Source: Turritopsis dohrnii
Taxonomy: Eukaryota > Cnidaria > Hydrozoa > Anthoathecata > Oceaniidae
Reading direction: 5' to 3'
DNA length: 64,000 nt
Assembly (NCBI GenBank): GCA_027922465.2
Contig: BQMF02000271.1
Coordinates: 124,001-188,000 of the forward strand
A program made the translations under genes and the position numbers. The notes under the pieces are model-generated. The model ran no database searches. It had not been told where the DNA came from and was given only the letters and a program-made list of their open reading frames with translations. Of this stretch, positions 12,015 through 24,185 are shown piece by piece (positions within the stretch are counted from its first letter, which is position 1; every line of letters starts with the position of its first letter).

Positions 12015-13147
12015 TGCTTTTAATATCAATTTTTAGTAATTATTTCCGAGTTCAGGAAGTTGTTTGTTGTCATATATAAGTAACGAGTATAAAAACAACA
12101 AAGCCAATGTTATTATGCTCAAAACATTTGCTCGATATCTTTTGTTTGCTCAGGGAAAGCCAATCATATTTTTGTTACTTTTGTACGTTTTAGTGTTTGT
12201 TTTTTTAATAAAAGCATTTGGGCGTTTGTTCATTCGTTCTCTTTATTTATTTTGTGCAATAAATGCATATAGTTTACATGGACATAAATGGCGGCAAAGC
12301 TTTAACATGATATTCTTGAGACAGATTTAATTCACAGGAAACGATAAGAAAAGATCTCTCACCGTCTAAATTAGGAAATAAAAGGACATGATTTTCTAAT
12401 GCGCCTGTCTAATTTGGAAAAATGTTTGCTCCCTCGTGACGTTTCCAATCTAAAGATTTTTTACAGATTTTTCTAAAGGTTTTTCACAGTGAAAATAGAT
12501 TTTTCAGAAAAAAAGCAGAATTTGTTTTGAATGGAGATTGAACAAAGTGATTCTCGCCTGACAAATTATTGTAAATATGTATGTTACCATTCGGCTTGTA
12601 ACAAACATTTCCCGAGATTCTTTGCGCAGGCTAGTCTTGCTAGTTGCGTATATTTTCATTACACCGGCAGCCGAAAAATCGGGAAATAATACGATGACTC
12701 GGGCAGGAAATACGACTCTAAAATTAGAACTTATTAGTTACAATAAAAATGACTCAACCTAGAAGAAATTTCCTTAGCTATCCTACTGCAAAAAAAAACA
12801 ACATACAAACTGTGGCGACAAGAACCCTGAGTACTTTAAAAAAAGTATTAATCGTCGCCGGTTGATTTTTCAACTCACCAACTCACGACAAACAGAATTG
12901 TGTCGTTATCAACTGCTTGTTTTCTATCGTATGACAACATTTTGAAATAACTTTATCAAGTTTTGCCTCGTTTTCATGCGGGAAAAGGAAATTATTCATA
13001 ATGTTTTCAAAATTTGTCCTTTATGCTTATGTTTTTTTGCTCGGGAGAAAAGGGTAAACATTTCTATGTTCATTTCGTAACAGAAAGCCCTTCCATATTC
13101 ATTGATTAATTTTTGACGCAATCATACACAATCATACATAATGATTA
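12015..13147. other. No recognised feature
   Basis: This stretch is AT-rich with only short chance reading frames on both strands. It forms the left flank of the ISL2EU-type element. I see no RNA gene or repeat copied elsewhere in the window. Confidence 0.6.
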
Positions 13148-13214
13148 CGGGTTTCCCGAAATAATTTTTTTCTACATGAAAACGAGGCGGAATGTGATCA
13201 AAATGTAAACAAAC
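13148..13214 (+). repeat. Left terminal inverted repeat of the ISL2EU-type element
   Basis: Matches the reverse complement of 21193-21259 over its whole length, with only a few differences. TA precedes it. Confidence 0.9.
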
Positions 13215-13463
13215 ATACGAAGCGAGCGAAAATGAAAGTAAAACGTTCTTGAAAAAAAATACATCTTTCCCAAAGCTATTGCTCATAATAGAAATATCCT
13301 CAAAGTGATTGTAATCCAATTGTGTTTACTTGTCTCCATCCCCACTACAAGTCTTTTTTTTCTCAAAACACGCATTTGTTATAAAAAAATAATATCAGTG
13401 AATGTCTCTTCGATAAAAAAATCACCAGTAAACTGATGTGTGTTGTTGCGTGATATTCAAGTA

Positions 13464-15025
13464 ATGAGTGCAGAAAACTATCCAAGCTCGTCAAAGCCGA
13501 GGCCAGAAAAGGTTTTGAAAGGTGGAAAAGGTATTTACTGCTGTGTACCAAATTGTGGAAGTGCATTTTACGATGTAGATAAAGTTAAAACTGGCATTGG
13601 TTTTTTCAAATTTCCTGTTGAAAAATCTTTGAGAAAACTATGGTCTCGTGCTATCAGTCAGGTTAGAAGAAAGGGCAGTGGTGATCACTTTCAAATTAGA
13701 AAATACACTAGAATTTGTGAATTTCACTTTCAACCAGAAGACATTAATGTTTCACTTGGGATTGGTCAAAAAACCTTAAAAAAGAATGCTGTTCCAATTT
13801 TTAAAATGAAAGATGAGCAGAAATCTTTGAGGAGATCACCAAGAAAACGTATACTAAACTCTTTCGTAAATCAAAGTGTTGTGGCTGAAACAGCTGAACC
13901 TGAAGAATCTGAAGAACCTCAATTGAACGAAGTGGATGATTTAAAAAAACAACTCAATGATTTACAGAAAGAAATTGTTTCTCTCAAAAACGAAAATGAA
14001 TTACTAACAAAACGTTTATATACATATAAAAATATATCTGAAGATGAAAAGCTGTTCAAATCGGAAACAGGATTTGAAACGTAAACCTTTGAAAGTTTGT
14101 TTGATTTTCTGAACCCTGGAGAACATTAACCCTGTGAGAACATTAAATTTTATGAAAGTAAAATGAAAAATGATTCACGGATTCATTCTCCTACTGCAAT
14201 GACATCTCCTGAAATGCCAACAAAAAATTTCTCTGGTAAAAAGCAAGGACCAAATAGCAAAACATCTGCAAGAGATCAATTATCTATGTATCTTACATGG
14301 CTAAAAGGAGGTTTTAGCCTAAAACATTTGTCCTGGCTTTTCAAATTACCTATATCAACTGTTTCCAGATATATAATTACATGGTCAAATTTCATGTACT
14401 TTTCACTTGGTTCTATTCCTATCTGGCCATCAAAAAATGTTATCCAAGAAACGATGCCTGAGAGCTTTAAAAGCACCTATCCTAGAACGAGATGCATTAT
14501 AGATTGCACAGAATTGTTTTGCCAGCGACCGTCATCGTTATCAAGCCAAAGCCACATGTGTTCTCATTACAAAGGTCATGTGAAATACAAAGGACTTATT
14601 GGTATTGCACCATCTGGAGCTATTACATTTGTGAGTCAACTTTATAAAGGATCAATATCGGATAAAGACATTGTCAAGCGATCTGGTTTTCTATCAAAAC
14701 AGCTTCGGGAGAATGATGACGCTGTTATGGCAGACCGCGGTTTACTATAGCTGAAGAATTGTCCCAACTGAAAGTTTCTCTTAACATTCCTTCATTTCTC
14801 GGTGGTAGAGAGCAACGAAGTGAGCATGAAGTGAAGGAAAGCCAGACAATAGCATCAGTCAGGATTCACGTAGAGCGAACAATACAACGTGTAAAGAAAT
14901 TTAGACAAATCAGAAATGAGATTCCTCTTACACTTCATGGCTCAATAAATCAAATTTGGACTGTAGCTTGCCTTTTGTGCAATTTTATGTCACCACTCAT
15001 TCAAAAGGATCTGCCTCTTAAATGA
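13464..15025 (+). pseudogene. THAP-domain DDE transposase (DDE_Tnp_4 type)
   Basis: The ATG at 13464 starts a THAP finger (CCVPNCGS ... FFKFP ... KLW ... RICEFHF ... PIF), then an acidic linker and a heptad coiled coil to 14084. The same frame continues after two stops (about 14082 and 14127) into a helix-turn-helix and the catalytic core. The triad is visible: D in IIDCTELF, D in MADRG, E in HVERTIQR. A one-base deletion near 14747 shifts the last 90 residues into another frame. A local duplication of GAGAACATTAA near 14120 caused one of the breaks. The transposase would cut and paste this element but cannot be made from this copy. Confidence 0.88.
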
Positions 15026-15314
15026 TTTTTTAATCTATACACTGTATATATATGGCTTAATAAAATGATGATAATAATACACAGGAAACACCTGGAAAAG
15101 TGAAGATACCAACAAAAGATATAAAAGCCTGAAGGACTCCTGAATTAACTATTTGTAGGTGTTGCTTTCCAAGTCATTCCTATGTAGAAAAAAGGTCTGC
15201 CATATTACTAGTTTGGAGTTTGTTTATATGCATTTATAATTTGCATAATGAAAAATACTAAATGTGATGAAAAAGGAACTGGAATATAAATAAAATATGA
15301 AAATTAAAAGTTGA
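15026..15314. other. Convergent intergenic spacer of the transposon
   Basis: Lies between the 3' ends of the two convergent transposon genes. It is AT-rich with AATAAA-like strings, which may serve as polyadenylation signals. Nothing else is visible. Confidence 0.5.
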
Positions 15315-16801
15315 TTATTTACATAAAATGGCTAAAAGATACTTTCTATAAAAATCATTCAATTTCTTTACTAAGTGCGTGAAATATGACTCATCAAAAT
15401 CAACTTTCACTATGATCAATCCTTTAAATGTATATACAATAAAAAGACATAATTTAAGTTTTGATAAGCCCATTGCTAACTGTACTTGAGAGAAGTACCC
15501 AAAATGGTGATCTTTCCTCAAATACAAAACACCATCTTTCTTGCAAATATAAAATTTATCATCATTTAGAATATCTTGGGGGCTCAAATGTCGTTTAGTG
15601 TATGGACATTTGATTTCAATTAGCGCCGGTTCATCAGATCTACTATCAATGAGTATGCCATCTGGACTTGCACCAAGCCAAAATAAATACGGCTGTACAG
15701 CAATTCCAGTTTCTCTTATCATCACATTTCGCTTTAGTTTATATGTCAAGTAGTCAAAGAATTTTGACTTGGCAACACTTTCATAAGATTTTCCATATTG
15801 CATAGCCTCCTGTGCAAATTTTGGAATTTTCTTTGAAACACTTTTTAAGGATGATGCAAGGGTTTCGAAGTTCCTTTTTCGGATAAAGATTTGATGAGCA
15901 TCAGTTGATGTAATTCTTAATGCACGCTCAGCCTTCCATGTATTGTTGTTGCTCTGACCTATAGTGTTACGTTCTAAATCTTGTGATCGTTCAAGTGTTT
16001 CAGGGAATATTTTACTTAGGAAAACCATTTCTTGAAGAGCGAGGTTATCCCAGTTTGTTGGAATGGTCAAATGACTTTTATCAACCAATTTGTAAGGAAT
16101 GCTTATGTCAACTACATCCCTCTTTACACTGTTTGACGAAAATAAACATGAAATTATGTCAAAGTCAGCATCAAAAATCTCCAGTTGATATGATAGTGGA
16201 GAACCAATAATGAACTCCCCAAATATTGTGGAATTGAAGAGAAAGCTGGTATTTATAACATGAGTTATAAATCCAATTCTGTTATCTCTTTGACTCAGTT
16301 GCTGTTTGAGTTTCAAAATGTTCTCAACTTGTACACTTTTGAGAGTATTTTCATTCAAACATGGGTCATAACAGGTAGATGTAATGCCTTTTTTTTCGTA
16401 ATGACTAAAACAAGGACCCAGCTGGAACCATCAGGAACCACCAGAGAACCAGCTGGAACCACCAGGAACCGGCAGTAAATAATTCAGGAACCAGCTGGAA
16501 CCAACAGAGAATCATTGCTAAACAGTGGTTTCACGCACTCAAATATTTGAATTTCCGTAGCGACTAAAACACGGACCCATAGGCCAGAATTGTCAGTGAC
16601 CAAACTGAATCAATTTTAAATGAAATACTGTAGCACAGGGATTGGTGGGATACATAAGAATACTCGGAATGTGTGGGATATATGTACCTTAAAAATAGTT
16701 ACAAAAACAATACAAAAGTGGTTAATTTATTTAGTTAAAAATAGGTAGTTTATAAAACGACACAAGTATTACTTTTAAAAATATGTACAAAATAAAATAT
16801 G

Positions 16802-16889
16802 CAAACAGAAGATTTATCACACTGAATGTTTCTTATAGAAATTTCCAAACAGAAGATTTATCACACTGAATGTTTCTTATAGAAATTTC
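16802..16889. repeat. 44-bp perfect tandem duplication
   Basis: Two identical adjacent copies of a 44-base unit beginning CAAACAGAAGATTTATC, inside the MULE and downstream of its transposase. Confidence 0.9.
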
Positions 16890-16988
16890 CAAAGATAGTT
16901 ACCACTGCCCACTGTGTATAGCTATGTGATAAGCTAAAAAGATTAAACAATATACATTAAAAACTTTTGAGTATATATAATTTTACAC

Positions 16989-19900
16989 TTATTCCACTAC
17001 ACACGATTTCGATGCTAACAGTTGTAGTTGTGAACCACTAAGGTGCTTCTGAGTGGACTTGGGTATTGTTATTGCTGAAAATGTAAATTTTTGATTGTAA
17101 CTCTGTAAACACTTGGTTAAATAGTGCAGATAAATATTGCCTGTTGATTTCTTTCTTTTACCTTCTTTGTTTGTGTATTCTCGTTCTGCAATAGTTTTGA
17201 CAGCAATGACATCAGTCTCCATGAATGCAACGCGACAGTCTTGACAACGCTGTACACTGACTGGAAATCCCTTTTTATCGTTTCGGTGCACTAATATGTA
17301 CATTTGCTGGTGTACACGGTCAGGATTAAACGGATCATTAATACAACTTGCATCTGGTGTCTTCACTTTCCACGAATCACCCGTTGATTTCCGTATTTTT
17401 ACCGGTGTGACTAATTTCTGATCATCTTTCGGATCATGCGAGGGGTTGTGTCTTTCCGTAAATACTGCTGGTTCAGGGAGGCACACTCTCCGTTTCTGAC
17501 CACCGCTGTTACCTTTGTTGCCAGCATTGCATGGTTTTTGATAAGTAGTATAAATGGGAGCAACATAATTCATAAACTTATCCAAATGTTGATGTTGACG
17601 ATCTTTTGACCACTTCAGGAACTGAGTTGGGTCTACAAAAAACGACTCATAACCAGGAGCAAGACGATATTTGCCCTGCCCGTAAATAGCTCGAGTTATT
17701 TCCTGCAAAAAGTTCTCTTTCACCCATTTTTGTAGAGTTTCTGTTACAGACACAATTTCCATACCTACATTATTGTCTTTCAACTTTTTTTTCTGTAAAC
17801 GATGTTTCAACTCCAAGCCATTGGAGTAATATCGACCTTCTATACCGAGTTTATCACGAGCTGCAAGTGTTAGGCACTCTGAAAAGATATCCACTCTCTT
17901 TTGAGTAAACCAGTGGTGAAATCCTGGTATAAGATTGTCCCATGGACCTTTTAAACTTTCAAGCTTCACCATCAAATCATCAGTATCTTCTGCATCGGCT
18001 AAACCAAATTCGACGGTCACTGCATCTTGGGTTCCATAAATATCTGCCATTATGCGATCTGTTGTTTTTTTATTGGCGCCGTACTTTGACAATTTACGGA
18101 TGTCAGCTTCTTGTAGGTGACGTGTACACCAAAGGTGACGGGGATTGTTAAGGACATCATCTAAACCTCCGGATATAGCCTTATCAAGGTCATGGCCAAC
18201 TTTGCCAATACAACGCAATTCAGGATTTGCCAAGCATATTTCTCCCATGAAGCGCCTATATGATTCCCGGTTTTTCCTAAAGTGCCACTGACTCGGGCCA
18301 GGGAACTCAGGGTGCTTACCATTTTCACCTAACAGTGCCAGATAAGGATAGGTAGAGTCAGTCAACCACATATTATCAGCTATCTGAAAAGTTGTATCAA
18401 CAGTAAAAATACCTTCACCATCTACACAAAATCTTTTCAGGTCTATTAACATATGTGGCATGATGTTTAACGTAGAATAGCAATTTCTCTCAAAAGTAAG
18501 AGACTGTACTAATGTATCTGACTTAATCAGTTGAATCAATTTCTCGACTTCATGAATGTTACTTTCTTCTGCTCGATCTTTAGAATCCTGGAGATATTTT
18601 CGATTCCTAACTACCTTCGGATCATGTACGGTTTGACTGACAGAGATTACTGGTTCTGTGTTTGATTTGAGATAAACCTCATCGACTGATAAGCCTGAAG
18701 CTAATTCATCATCGACACGCAGTAACAAGTCGGGATCCTTCCGATAATAGGCCGAACAATGGGATTTAGAAGCATTGCCATGACGTTCTACCACAAAACT
18801 GCTATGGTCTTTCCCATCACTCCACCTGTTCAAATAATAGTAGTATTCATGCAATACATTAGTTGCCATATTTTTTATAGTAGCTATCATGTTTGTGAAG
18901 TTATTACATTTGCTCTTGCGATATGTCCTTGTCAGAAGATATACATCTTTTGTTGGAACAATGACATTTTGGTATACTGGATAGCGGGATGCAGCACATT
19001 GTCTTTCTTTCACAAACCACGTGTCATTTTCACTATTTTCGTGTGCAATTTGGCACTTATCGTCTTGAATAAAAAAATGTTTTTTGGGGTTACCAGTTAT
19101 TACAAATGCCCCGTTATCATCTGCTTTTGCTGATTTGATGGGAACTTTATTAATGTTCAAAGTACACACAAAGTTATTTTTTCGTTCAGCGGATGGTTTG
19201 GTATGCAGTTCCATACTTTCAGGCTCTTTCAGCAGCATTGTGAATATGAAATCTGCTTTCTCATATTCTTCTGTTGAATCAACATCTAATGTTCTAGTAA
19301 CCACCTCATCCTCTTTTTTCACACTGAAATCAAAATAACTGTTAAAGTAGTACTAGTATCTTAACAAGATTAATTTTGTGAAGAAAAATGTGTACCGTTA
19401 AAATTTTTTATTTAACTTACGGCCCAGGCATTGGAGCGGCATACAAAAACTCGTTGACGGGGCCTGAAATTTTTCTAAGGCCCCTAATCTTGGTAATTTA
19501 AAAACATGAAAAGTAAAAAAATTAATTACCTTAGAAATTTTAAAGATGTTAAAGATGGCAGCTCTGCCGCCACATCACTATCATCATCACTGCTGATTGA
19601 AATAACACTAAAAAAATGAACAATTCTACATGAACACAAACAAAACGTGGCTATTTACAAAATACATCCCATCCTTCCCCATCCTTAAAGTTTTCAGACA
19701 CTAAAAACGATACAACCTATATTAAGCTTTTTTTGAGCCTTGTCATAGTGTCCTCCACCCCCCTGGTCCCCCCCCCCCCCCCCCAAGCAAAGGCCTCCCC
19801 CTAGGGTCAGCCTCTCCCCCCTCAAGCAAGGTATTTTGAAAACTCCCCCACCCTTAATGTAGATGTAAACCATGATCAATATATATGCATACGGGTATAT

Positions 19901-20255
19901 AAAATGTTTTTTTCTCTTCTTTGTAGGCTATGCTCTCTTCCTCTCTCAAAATTTCTCAAAAATATCAAGTCTCACTTTCTGAATGTGAAAAAATGGGCTG
20001 TCTAAAATAGTCTTGTGTTCAATGTGAGTTAGATTTCAAAGCAATATAAAAAATAAAAAATAAAAACAAAACAGAATAAACACGTGTGAACATTTTATTT
20101 ACTCAACTGACCTCTTTTTTGTGTTAATATCCTCAGACAACGGCTTTGGAACGGCTTCATCTGAATCTGAACTATACATATCAGAAATAATAAAGAAGAG
20201 AGGATGGACACCACTGCTCAGTACAGTGGTGGGCTTACGAAGAAGCTTTTTCCAT
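16989..20255 (-). CDS. MULE transposase, four exons
   Basis: Proposed exons (minus strand) are 20239-20255, 20112-20171, 19530-19592 and 16989-19323. Each internal junction has GT and AG, and all three introns are phase 2, giving about 824 residues. The short exons encode an acidic start rich in Ser-Asp (SSDSDE, SSDDDSD). The last exon, 777 residues as an open frame, has the MULE core: VDTTFQ (first Asp, about residue 356), GHDLD (second Asp), WCTRHLQ (the CxxH between them) and SNGLELKH (Glu). A Cys-rich C-terminal part follows (QRCQDCRVAF). No stop interrupts it, so it may be young or recently active. The position of the first exon is an inference. Confidence 0.8.
19735..19860. repeat. C-rich low-complexity stretch
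   Basis: Contains an uninterrupted run of about 17 C (19768-19784) and several shorter C runs, unlike its AT-rich surroundings. It lies in the intron between transposase exons 2 and 3 of the MULE. Confidence 0.85.
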
Positions 20256-21192
20256 GCGGTCTTGCTTCACATGCTGTTTTCTTTTAAAAGCCTGGCCGTT
20301 TGTCCGTGTTAAAAAACGCTGATATTTCTATGTTTCTCATCTAGGTCCGTTTGGCCATACCAAGTCGAACTAATTTCCATACATCCAAAGTATCACAACA
20401 AATTCTGATGGCGAGCGGGGATACATTGTACGAGAATGACCACGTCTTTTTTTAAAATATTTTGTAACTCCGCTGGTTCCAGCTGGTTCCTGAATTATTT
20501 ACTGCCGGTTCCTGGTGGTTCCAGCTGGTTCTCTGGTGGTTCCTGATGGTTCCAGCCGGTTTCTGATGGTTCCAGCTGGGTCCTTGTTTTAGTCATTAGG
20601 CTTTTTTTTTCTTGCTTTCCCCATGAATGGAAGTTTCAGAAATTGGTAGTGGATATTTCTGCTTATCACTTGGTATGCCCCATTGCCTTTTTTGCTTTTT
20701 TACTTCATTGGGTATATTCTTGAGTTGGTGTAGAGAGTAGTCAGCGATTTCAAACAGCAAAGCCATCACATGGTTGCAATACCCAGATTGACCAGCTGGA
20801 CATGTGCAATGCCCTTTAACCACTTTGGTTGTTTTGATATTTATCACAACATTCATAGCTCTTGTTTCCTGCTTCATACTGGCTTTACATTTGCCTTTTA
20901 TTATAATTTTATTGTGAAGCAGTTTTGTAAAAATATCATCTGAACAAAGATACCTCTCTTCCATAAATTTACGTCCTCTGTCTTTTGTTTTAATTATTGC
21001 TCTACTGTTTTTCCCACTTTTCAGTCTGTATTCTTCTATCTCTTTTATTGTAAAGAGTGGAAGAGAATCCAGAGATTTCCCCCATTCAGGATCTTGTTCC
21101 AAAATTATTTCTAACTCGCATTCCTCAGTCAACAAATAGTTAAAAATCATATCTTCCTCTGTAACTACATGCGTCTCAGCCATGTTTTTAAA

Positions 21193-21259
21193 GTTTGTTT
21201 ACATTTTGATCACACTCCGCCTCGTTTTCATGTAGAATAAAATTATCTCGGGAAACCCG
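21193..21259 (-). repeat. Right terminal inverted repeat of the ISL2EU-type element
   Basis: Partner of 13148-13214. It is followed by TA and then directly by copy 2 of the dispersed repeat, so the transposon landed at the edge of or inside that repeat. Confidence 0.9.
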
Positions 21260-21269
21260 TATCTACTTA

Positions 21270-21412
21270 TACTAATCCGCGTGTGTGCATCCCACTTTTA
21301 ATTTAGAGAGTGTTTTGTTTTTGTTTTTTTAATGGTCAAAATCTTCTTAATCGTGGTCATATAGCGGCAGTCCGGCCAGTGAAGAAACTCTTCCACTGCA
21401 ATCCAACGATCA
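21270..21412 (+). repeat. Dispersed repeat, copy 2
   Basis: Reverse-complement match to 1-145. It directly abuts the right end of the ISL2EU-type element. A third, partial copy at 23235-23310 shares TATACTAATTCGCG...GTGCATCCCACTTTTA and TTAGAGAGTG. Confidence 0.75.
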
Positions 21413-21479
21413 TTTGTTTTGACACGTGATCGTCTTTTCGCCGTTTTCATTGGTTGCCGAAATCCTACAAACTATAGCG

Positions 21480-22960
21480 ACAATGTTCGTTGATAAGAAA
21501 TCCATTTTCATTAATCGTTTGACGAACGAACAGGTCTGTACGAAGGTATTATTATAAAACGTTTATTGTTTAACTTTTTGCTTTTCTTTTGTTGTTTTTC
21601 TATTTTAGATTAATAAAAGAACGTAAGTAAATGTATTGACCTATTATTTATGTATGTATTATGTAAAATCATACTGAAATGTTTTTTATGTGGAAAACGA
21701 AAACGAACAACAAATAACGAGTATACATCCAGCACATGCTTCAACGTTTTACTTTGTTTTAGTTTTCGTTTACTTTGTTTTAGTTATCAGATGTGGCTAT
21801 ATAGAAGAAAGTGCAGTGAAGAAATGCAGAAAAAAATCATTAATCGTTTGACGAATGAACAACAGGTCTGTACGTGAAGGTATTATTATAAAACGTTTAT
21901 TGCTTAACTTTTACTGCTATTATTCTATTTTAGATTAATAAAAGAACAGGTAAGTTATGTATTTAAATGTTTGTTTATGTTTTAGTTATGGCTATACAGA
22001 AGAAAGTGGAGTGCAGTGAAGAAATCCAGAAAAAAATGATGTTCCCTTACACAGTAACGAATGGTTTTCATTTTAATTTAGTTTTGAAAGATTAATTAAT
22101 TGAGTTTTGAAAAGATATATGAGTCAAAATAATTCTATCATTTAGTATATAACTTCGCTGGATGAAAACTGGATGCTGGATGAAAAGGAACGCGGAACGA
22201 ACGAAATTTGTTTTGGTAACGCGCGCTGTAATTTATTTATTTACAAATCAATTAAAAATGGTTCTCATGGCTGTGGAAATGGGGGAAACGTCAACCATGT
22301 CTGGCTTTTATTAGATTTTCATGTACAATTTAAGATGCTTGGTACTTTGTCTATCTGCCTGTCTTCCAGCCAACTTTATGCCTTTTGTTTTTGTTTGCTT
22401 CAATATGGTTGCAATGAATGTTATTATTTTAGCTGTTCTTCAACTGAAATATTTTCTTTTATTAGGTCAGAAAAGAAAAAGTGTATATAACCATTAAAGA
22501 AATGAAGGACATGGTTAAATTATGAATTATGTCCTACAAAAAAGAAGGATTATTGGATGGATTTTTTTTCAGTCTACATTTTATCAAATTTATGCATTAT
22601 TTTGTGTTATGGTATATGATTGTTTACGTACTATGCCTGGGTGTATAGTTGGGCATTATGTTTTTATTTGTTACTTTTTCTCTTCTGGGTAAATTTGTGT
22701 TTTTAGTTATTGTTTTTAGGATAAATGCGCACTTGAATTTCCTTTTTGTTTTTTGTTTCTTTTTGCTTTTTTTTTATTTTCGGTATTACAATTGAAATAT
22801 TATTCTTTTAGGCAATAATAAAAAAACATAAAGAAATGAAACTCATGGTTTTAATCATGATGTTGATGGTTTTGGGAAGAACAGACTATATATCATTTCA
22901 AAATTCATTAATGATTGCAGTCCAGTAGTAACTTTGGAACAAAAGCAAAAGTTAGAAAGT
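21480..22960 (+). repeat. Long repeat R1 with internal duplication and exon-like blocks
   Basis: The part from about 21840 to 22960 is a diverged direct copy of 33855-34880. The blocks AAAACGTTTATT, ATTAATAAAAGAAC, GAAGAAAGTG, TTTTGGTAACGCGCGCT and AGGTCAGAAAAGAAAAAGTG are shared in the same order. Within R1, 21505-21625 and 21836-21955 are a second-level duplication. Several blocks are preceded by TTTTAG and followed by GTAAG or GTCTGT, as in short exons (for example 21483-21533 starting MFVDKK). No clear protein emerges, so it is called a repeat of possibly genic origin. Confidence 0.65.
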
Positions 22961-23234
22961 ATCAATTTGTTTTGAATTAACATTTTTGTAATGTTATTCA
23001 ATGTTTGGTTTTGTATGTTTGGATAAACAGTTCTGTGTTATATATTGCCATTTTTTACATTAAAGTTACTTCTCTTCTGCGTATATGTATATTCTGAGAC
23101 GTATTGCTGTTTGTTTCTGTTTTAAATCTTCTGAATGTTAGAAATGAAATAAAAAATTAAAAAATCTTTTACACAAGTTAAATTCTGCGACACAACGCAA
23201 GCTGAACATGGGTGGCGAGTGACGCCGCCCTGGC

Positions 23235-23310
23235 GGCTATCTTATTATACTAATTCGCGTTGTGCATCCCACTTTTATTTTAGAGAGTGACATATTTGGT
23301 TTTTTTTCAC
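23235..23310 (+). repeat. Dispersed repeat, copy 3 (partial)
   Basis: Shares the TATACTAATTCGCG and CACTTTTATTTTAGAGAGTG blocks with 21270-21320, then diverges. It is followed by an open frame (23409-23771) with no recognised domain. Confidence 0.65.
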
Positions 23311-23708
23311 AGTCAAATCCTTCTTATTTTTTCCCTTTTTGTCGTAAAACCACGTAGAGGCGAGAACACTTTTTTTGATTTTCCGCGATTAGTATATGCT
23401 CCTCCGTTTTGTTATTTTTGGTTTGCGCAGTGGAAATCATCCGAAAAACGTCTTTGGAGGAGTGCGAGCAATGCAATCTTCTTCGTTCGAAATTTGTCAA
23501 CGATCATTTCGTGAGCAAGAAACTTCGCGAAGAAGACGTGTTTCTTTTTGTATACGAATATTTTAATTTAAATTTGATTGTTTTTACTGTAGCATGTATG
23601 TGCCTAATCTTATTTCATGAAAACTCGGGAAAAAAAGTGCGACAGGAAGAAATGAAGTGTTTTTTTGGTTCAGATATTTTTGTTGTTGAAGAAATAAGTA
23701 CGATTTTT

Positions 23709-23912
23709 TTTATCATGTTCAAAAAAAATGTGTCTACGAAACAAATACGAGATTTTTTTCTATCATGTTAAAAAAAAATGTGTCTACTAAAAAAAGACGA
23801 GATTTTTTTCTATCAGGTTCAAAAAAAATGTGTCTACTAAAAAAAGACGAGAATTTTTTTAATCAGGTTCAAAAAAAATGTGTCTACTAAAAAAGGACGA
23901 AATTTTTTTACA
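23709..23912. repeat. 50-bp tandem repeat, four copies
   Basis: The core AAAAAAAATGTGTCTACTAA recurs at 23721, 23771, 23821 and 23871, an exact 50-base period. It sits inward of a stretch (23570-23650) that is matched in inverted orientation at 33715-33775, where another tandem array also lies. Confidence 0.85.
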
Positions 23913-24185
23913 TTAAAAAAAAAAAAGTGCGTCAGAGTATAATTAGATTAGACGCGTTTTTTTTATTGCACGTGTTCCATTAGCCTCTGTTCCATACTTG
24001 TGCTTGCTGGTTAAGCAAACGGTTACACGAAACACAGAGTAGAACCCATGGACATAAACAAAAATGGCGAACCAAAGCAGCAGGAAGGAGATGGAAGATT
24101 TAAATCTCGTAAGTGCTAGATTTCACCGTCGTTATACTTTATTTTTGGCACTAAAAACCTTTTATTACCACCTATCGGATTAGAG

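Larger units (their letters stand above)
16397..20600. mobile_element. MULE (Mutator-like) DNA transposon inside the nuclease gene
   Basis: Long inverted ends (about 16397-16505 and 20463-20600) begin near TAATGACTAAAACAAGGACC and contain a GGAACC-rich array (AGCTGGAACCA repeated). They are flanked by a direct 9-bp CTTTTTTTT (16388-16396 and 20601-20609). Nine-base duplications are typical of the Mutator superfamily, although a T-run is weak evidence on its own. The restored host frame confirms the boundaries. The element contains a spliced transposase gene. Confidence 0.85.
15315..21183 (-). pseudogene. SWIM zinc-finger and YqaJ nuclease gene, split by a MULE
   Basis: The minus-strand start at 21183 (MAETHVV) opens a frame with a SWIM finger, CTCPAGQSGYCNHVMALLF (CxCx(n)CxH), in residues ~125-150. 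It runs into a poly-Lys stretch at 20601 where the MULE is inserted. The frame resumes at 16396 and continues to a stop at 15315 with YqaJ/lambda-exonuclease motifs: an early RxTxTDAH, MQYGKSYE, LGASPDGIL, LIEIKCP (E-x-K) and FSQVQLAM. With the MULE and one 9-bp duplication removed, the two halves join in frame as one protein of about 550 residues. YqaJ nucleases are the second protein of ISL2EU elements, and SWIM domains are often fused to them. Confidence 0.85.
13148..21259. mobile_element. ISL2EU-type DNA transposon with a nested MULE
   Basis: Terminal inverted repeats of 67 bases (13148-13214 and 21193-21259, beginning CGGGTTTCCCGA) are flanked by TA on both sides (13146-13147 and 21260-21261). 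The cargo is a THAP plus DDE transposase on the plus strand and a SWIM-YqaJ nuclease gene on the minus strand. A THAP/DDE transposase with a YqaJ-type nuclease is the known gene set of ISL2EU (PHIS superfamily) elements, which make 2-bp TA duplications. The element is 8.1 kb, of which 4.2 kb is an inserted MULE, so the original length was about 3.9 kb. Confidence 0.88.

Noticed and set aside
19768..19784. C homopolymer as a functional G-quadruplex or regulatory site
   Set aside because: It sits in an intron of a MULE and could be an expansion or sequencing artefact. Nothing ties it to a function.
23709..23912. Evenly spaced repeats that resemble a CRISPR array
   Set aside because: The 50-bp units are tandem without distinct spacers, are low in complexity and lie in an animal genome with no cas genes.
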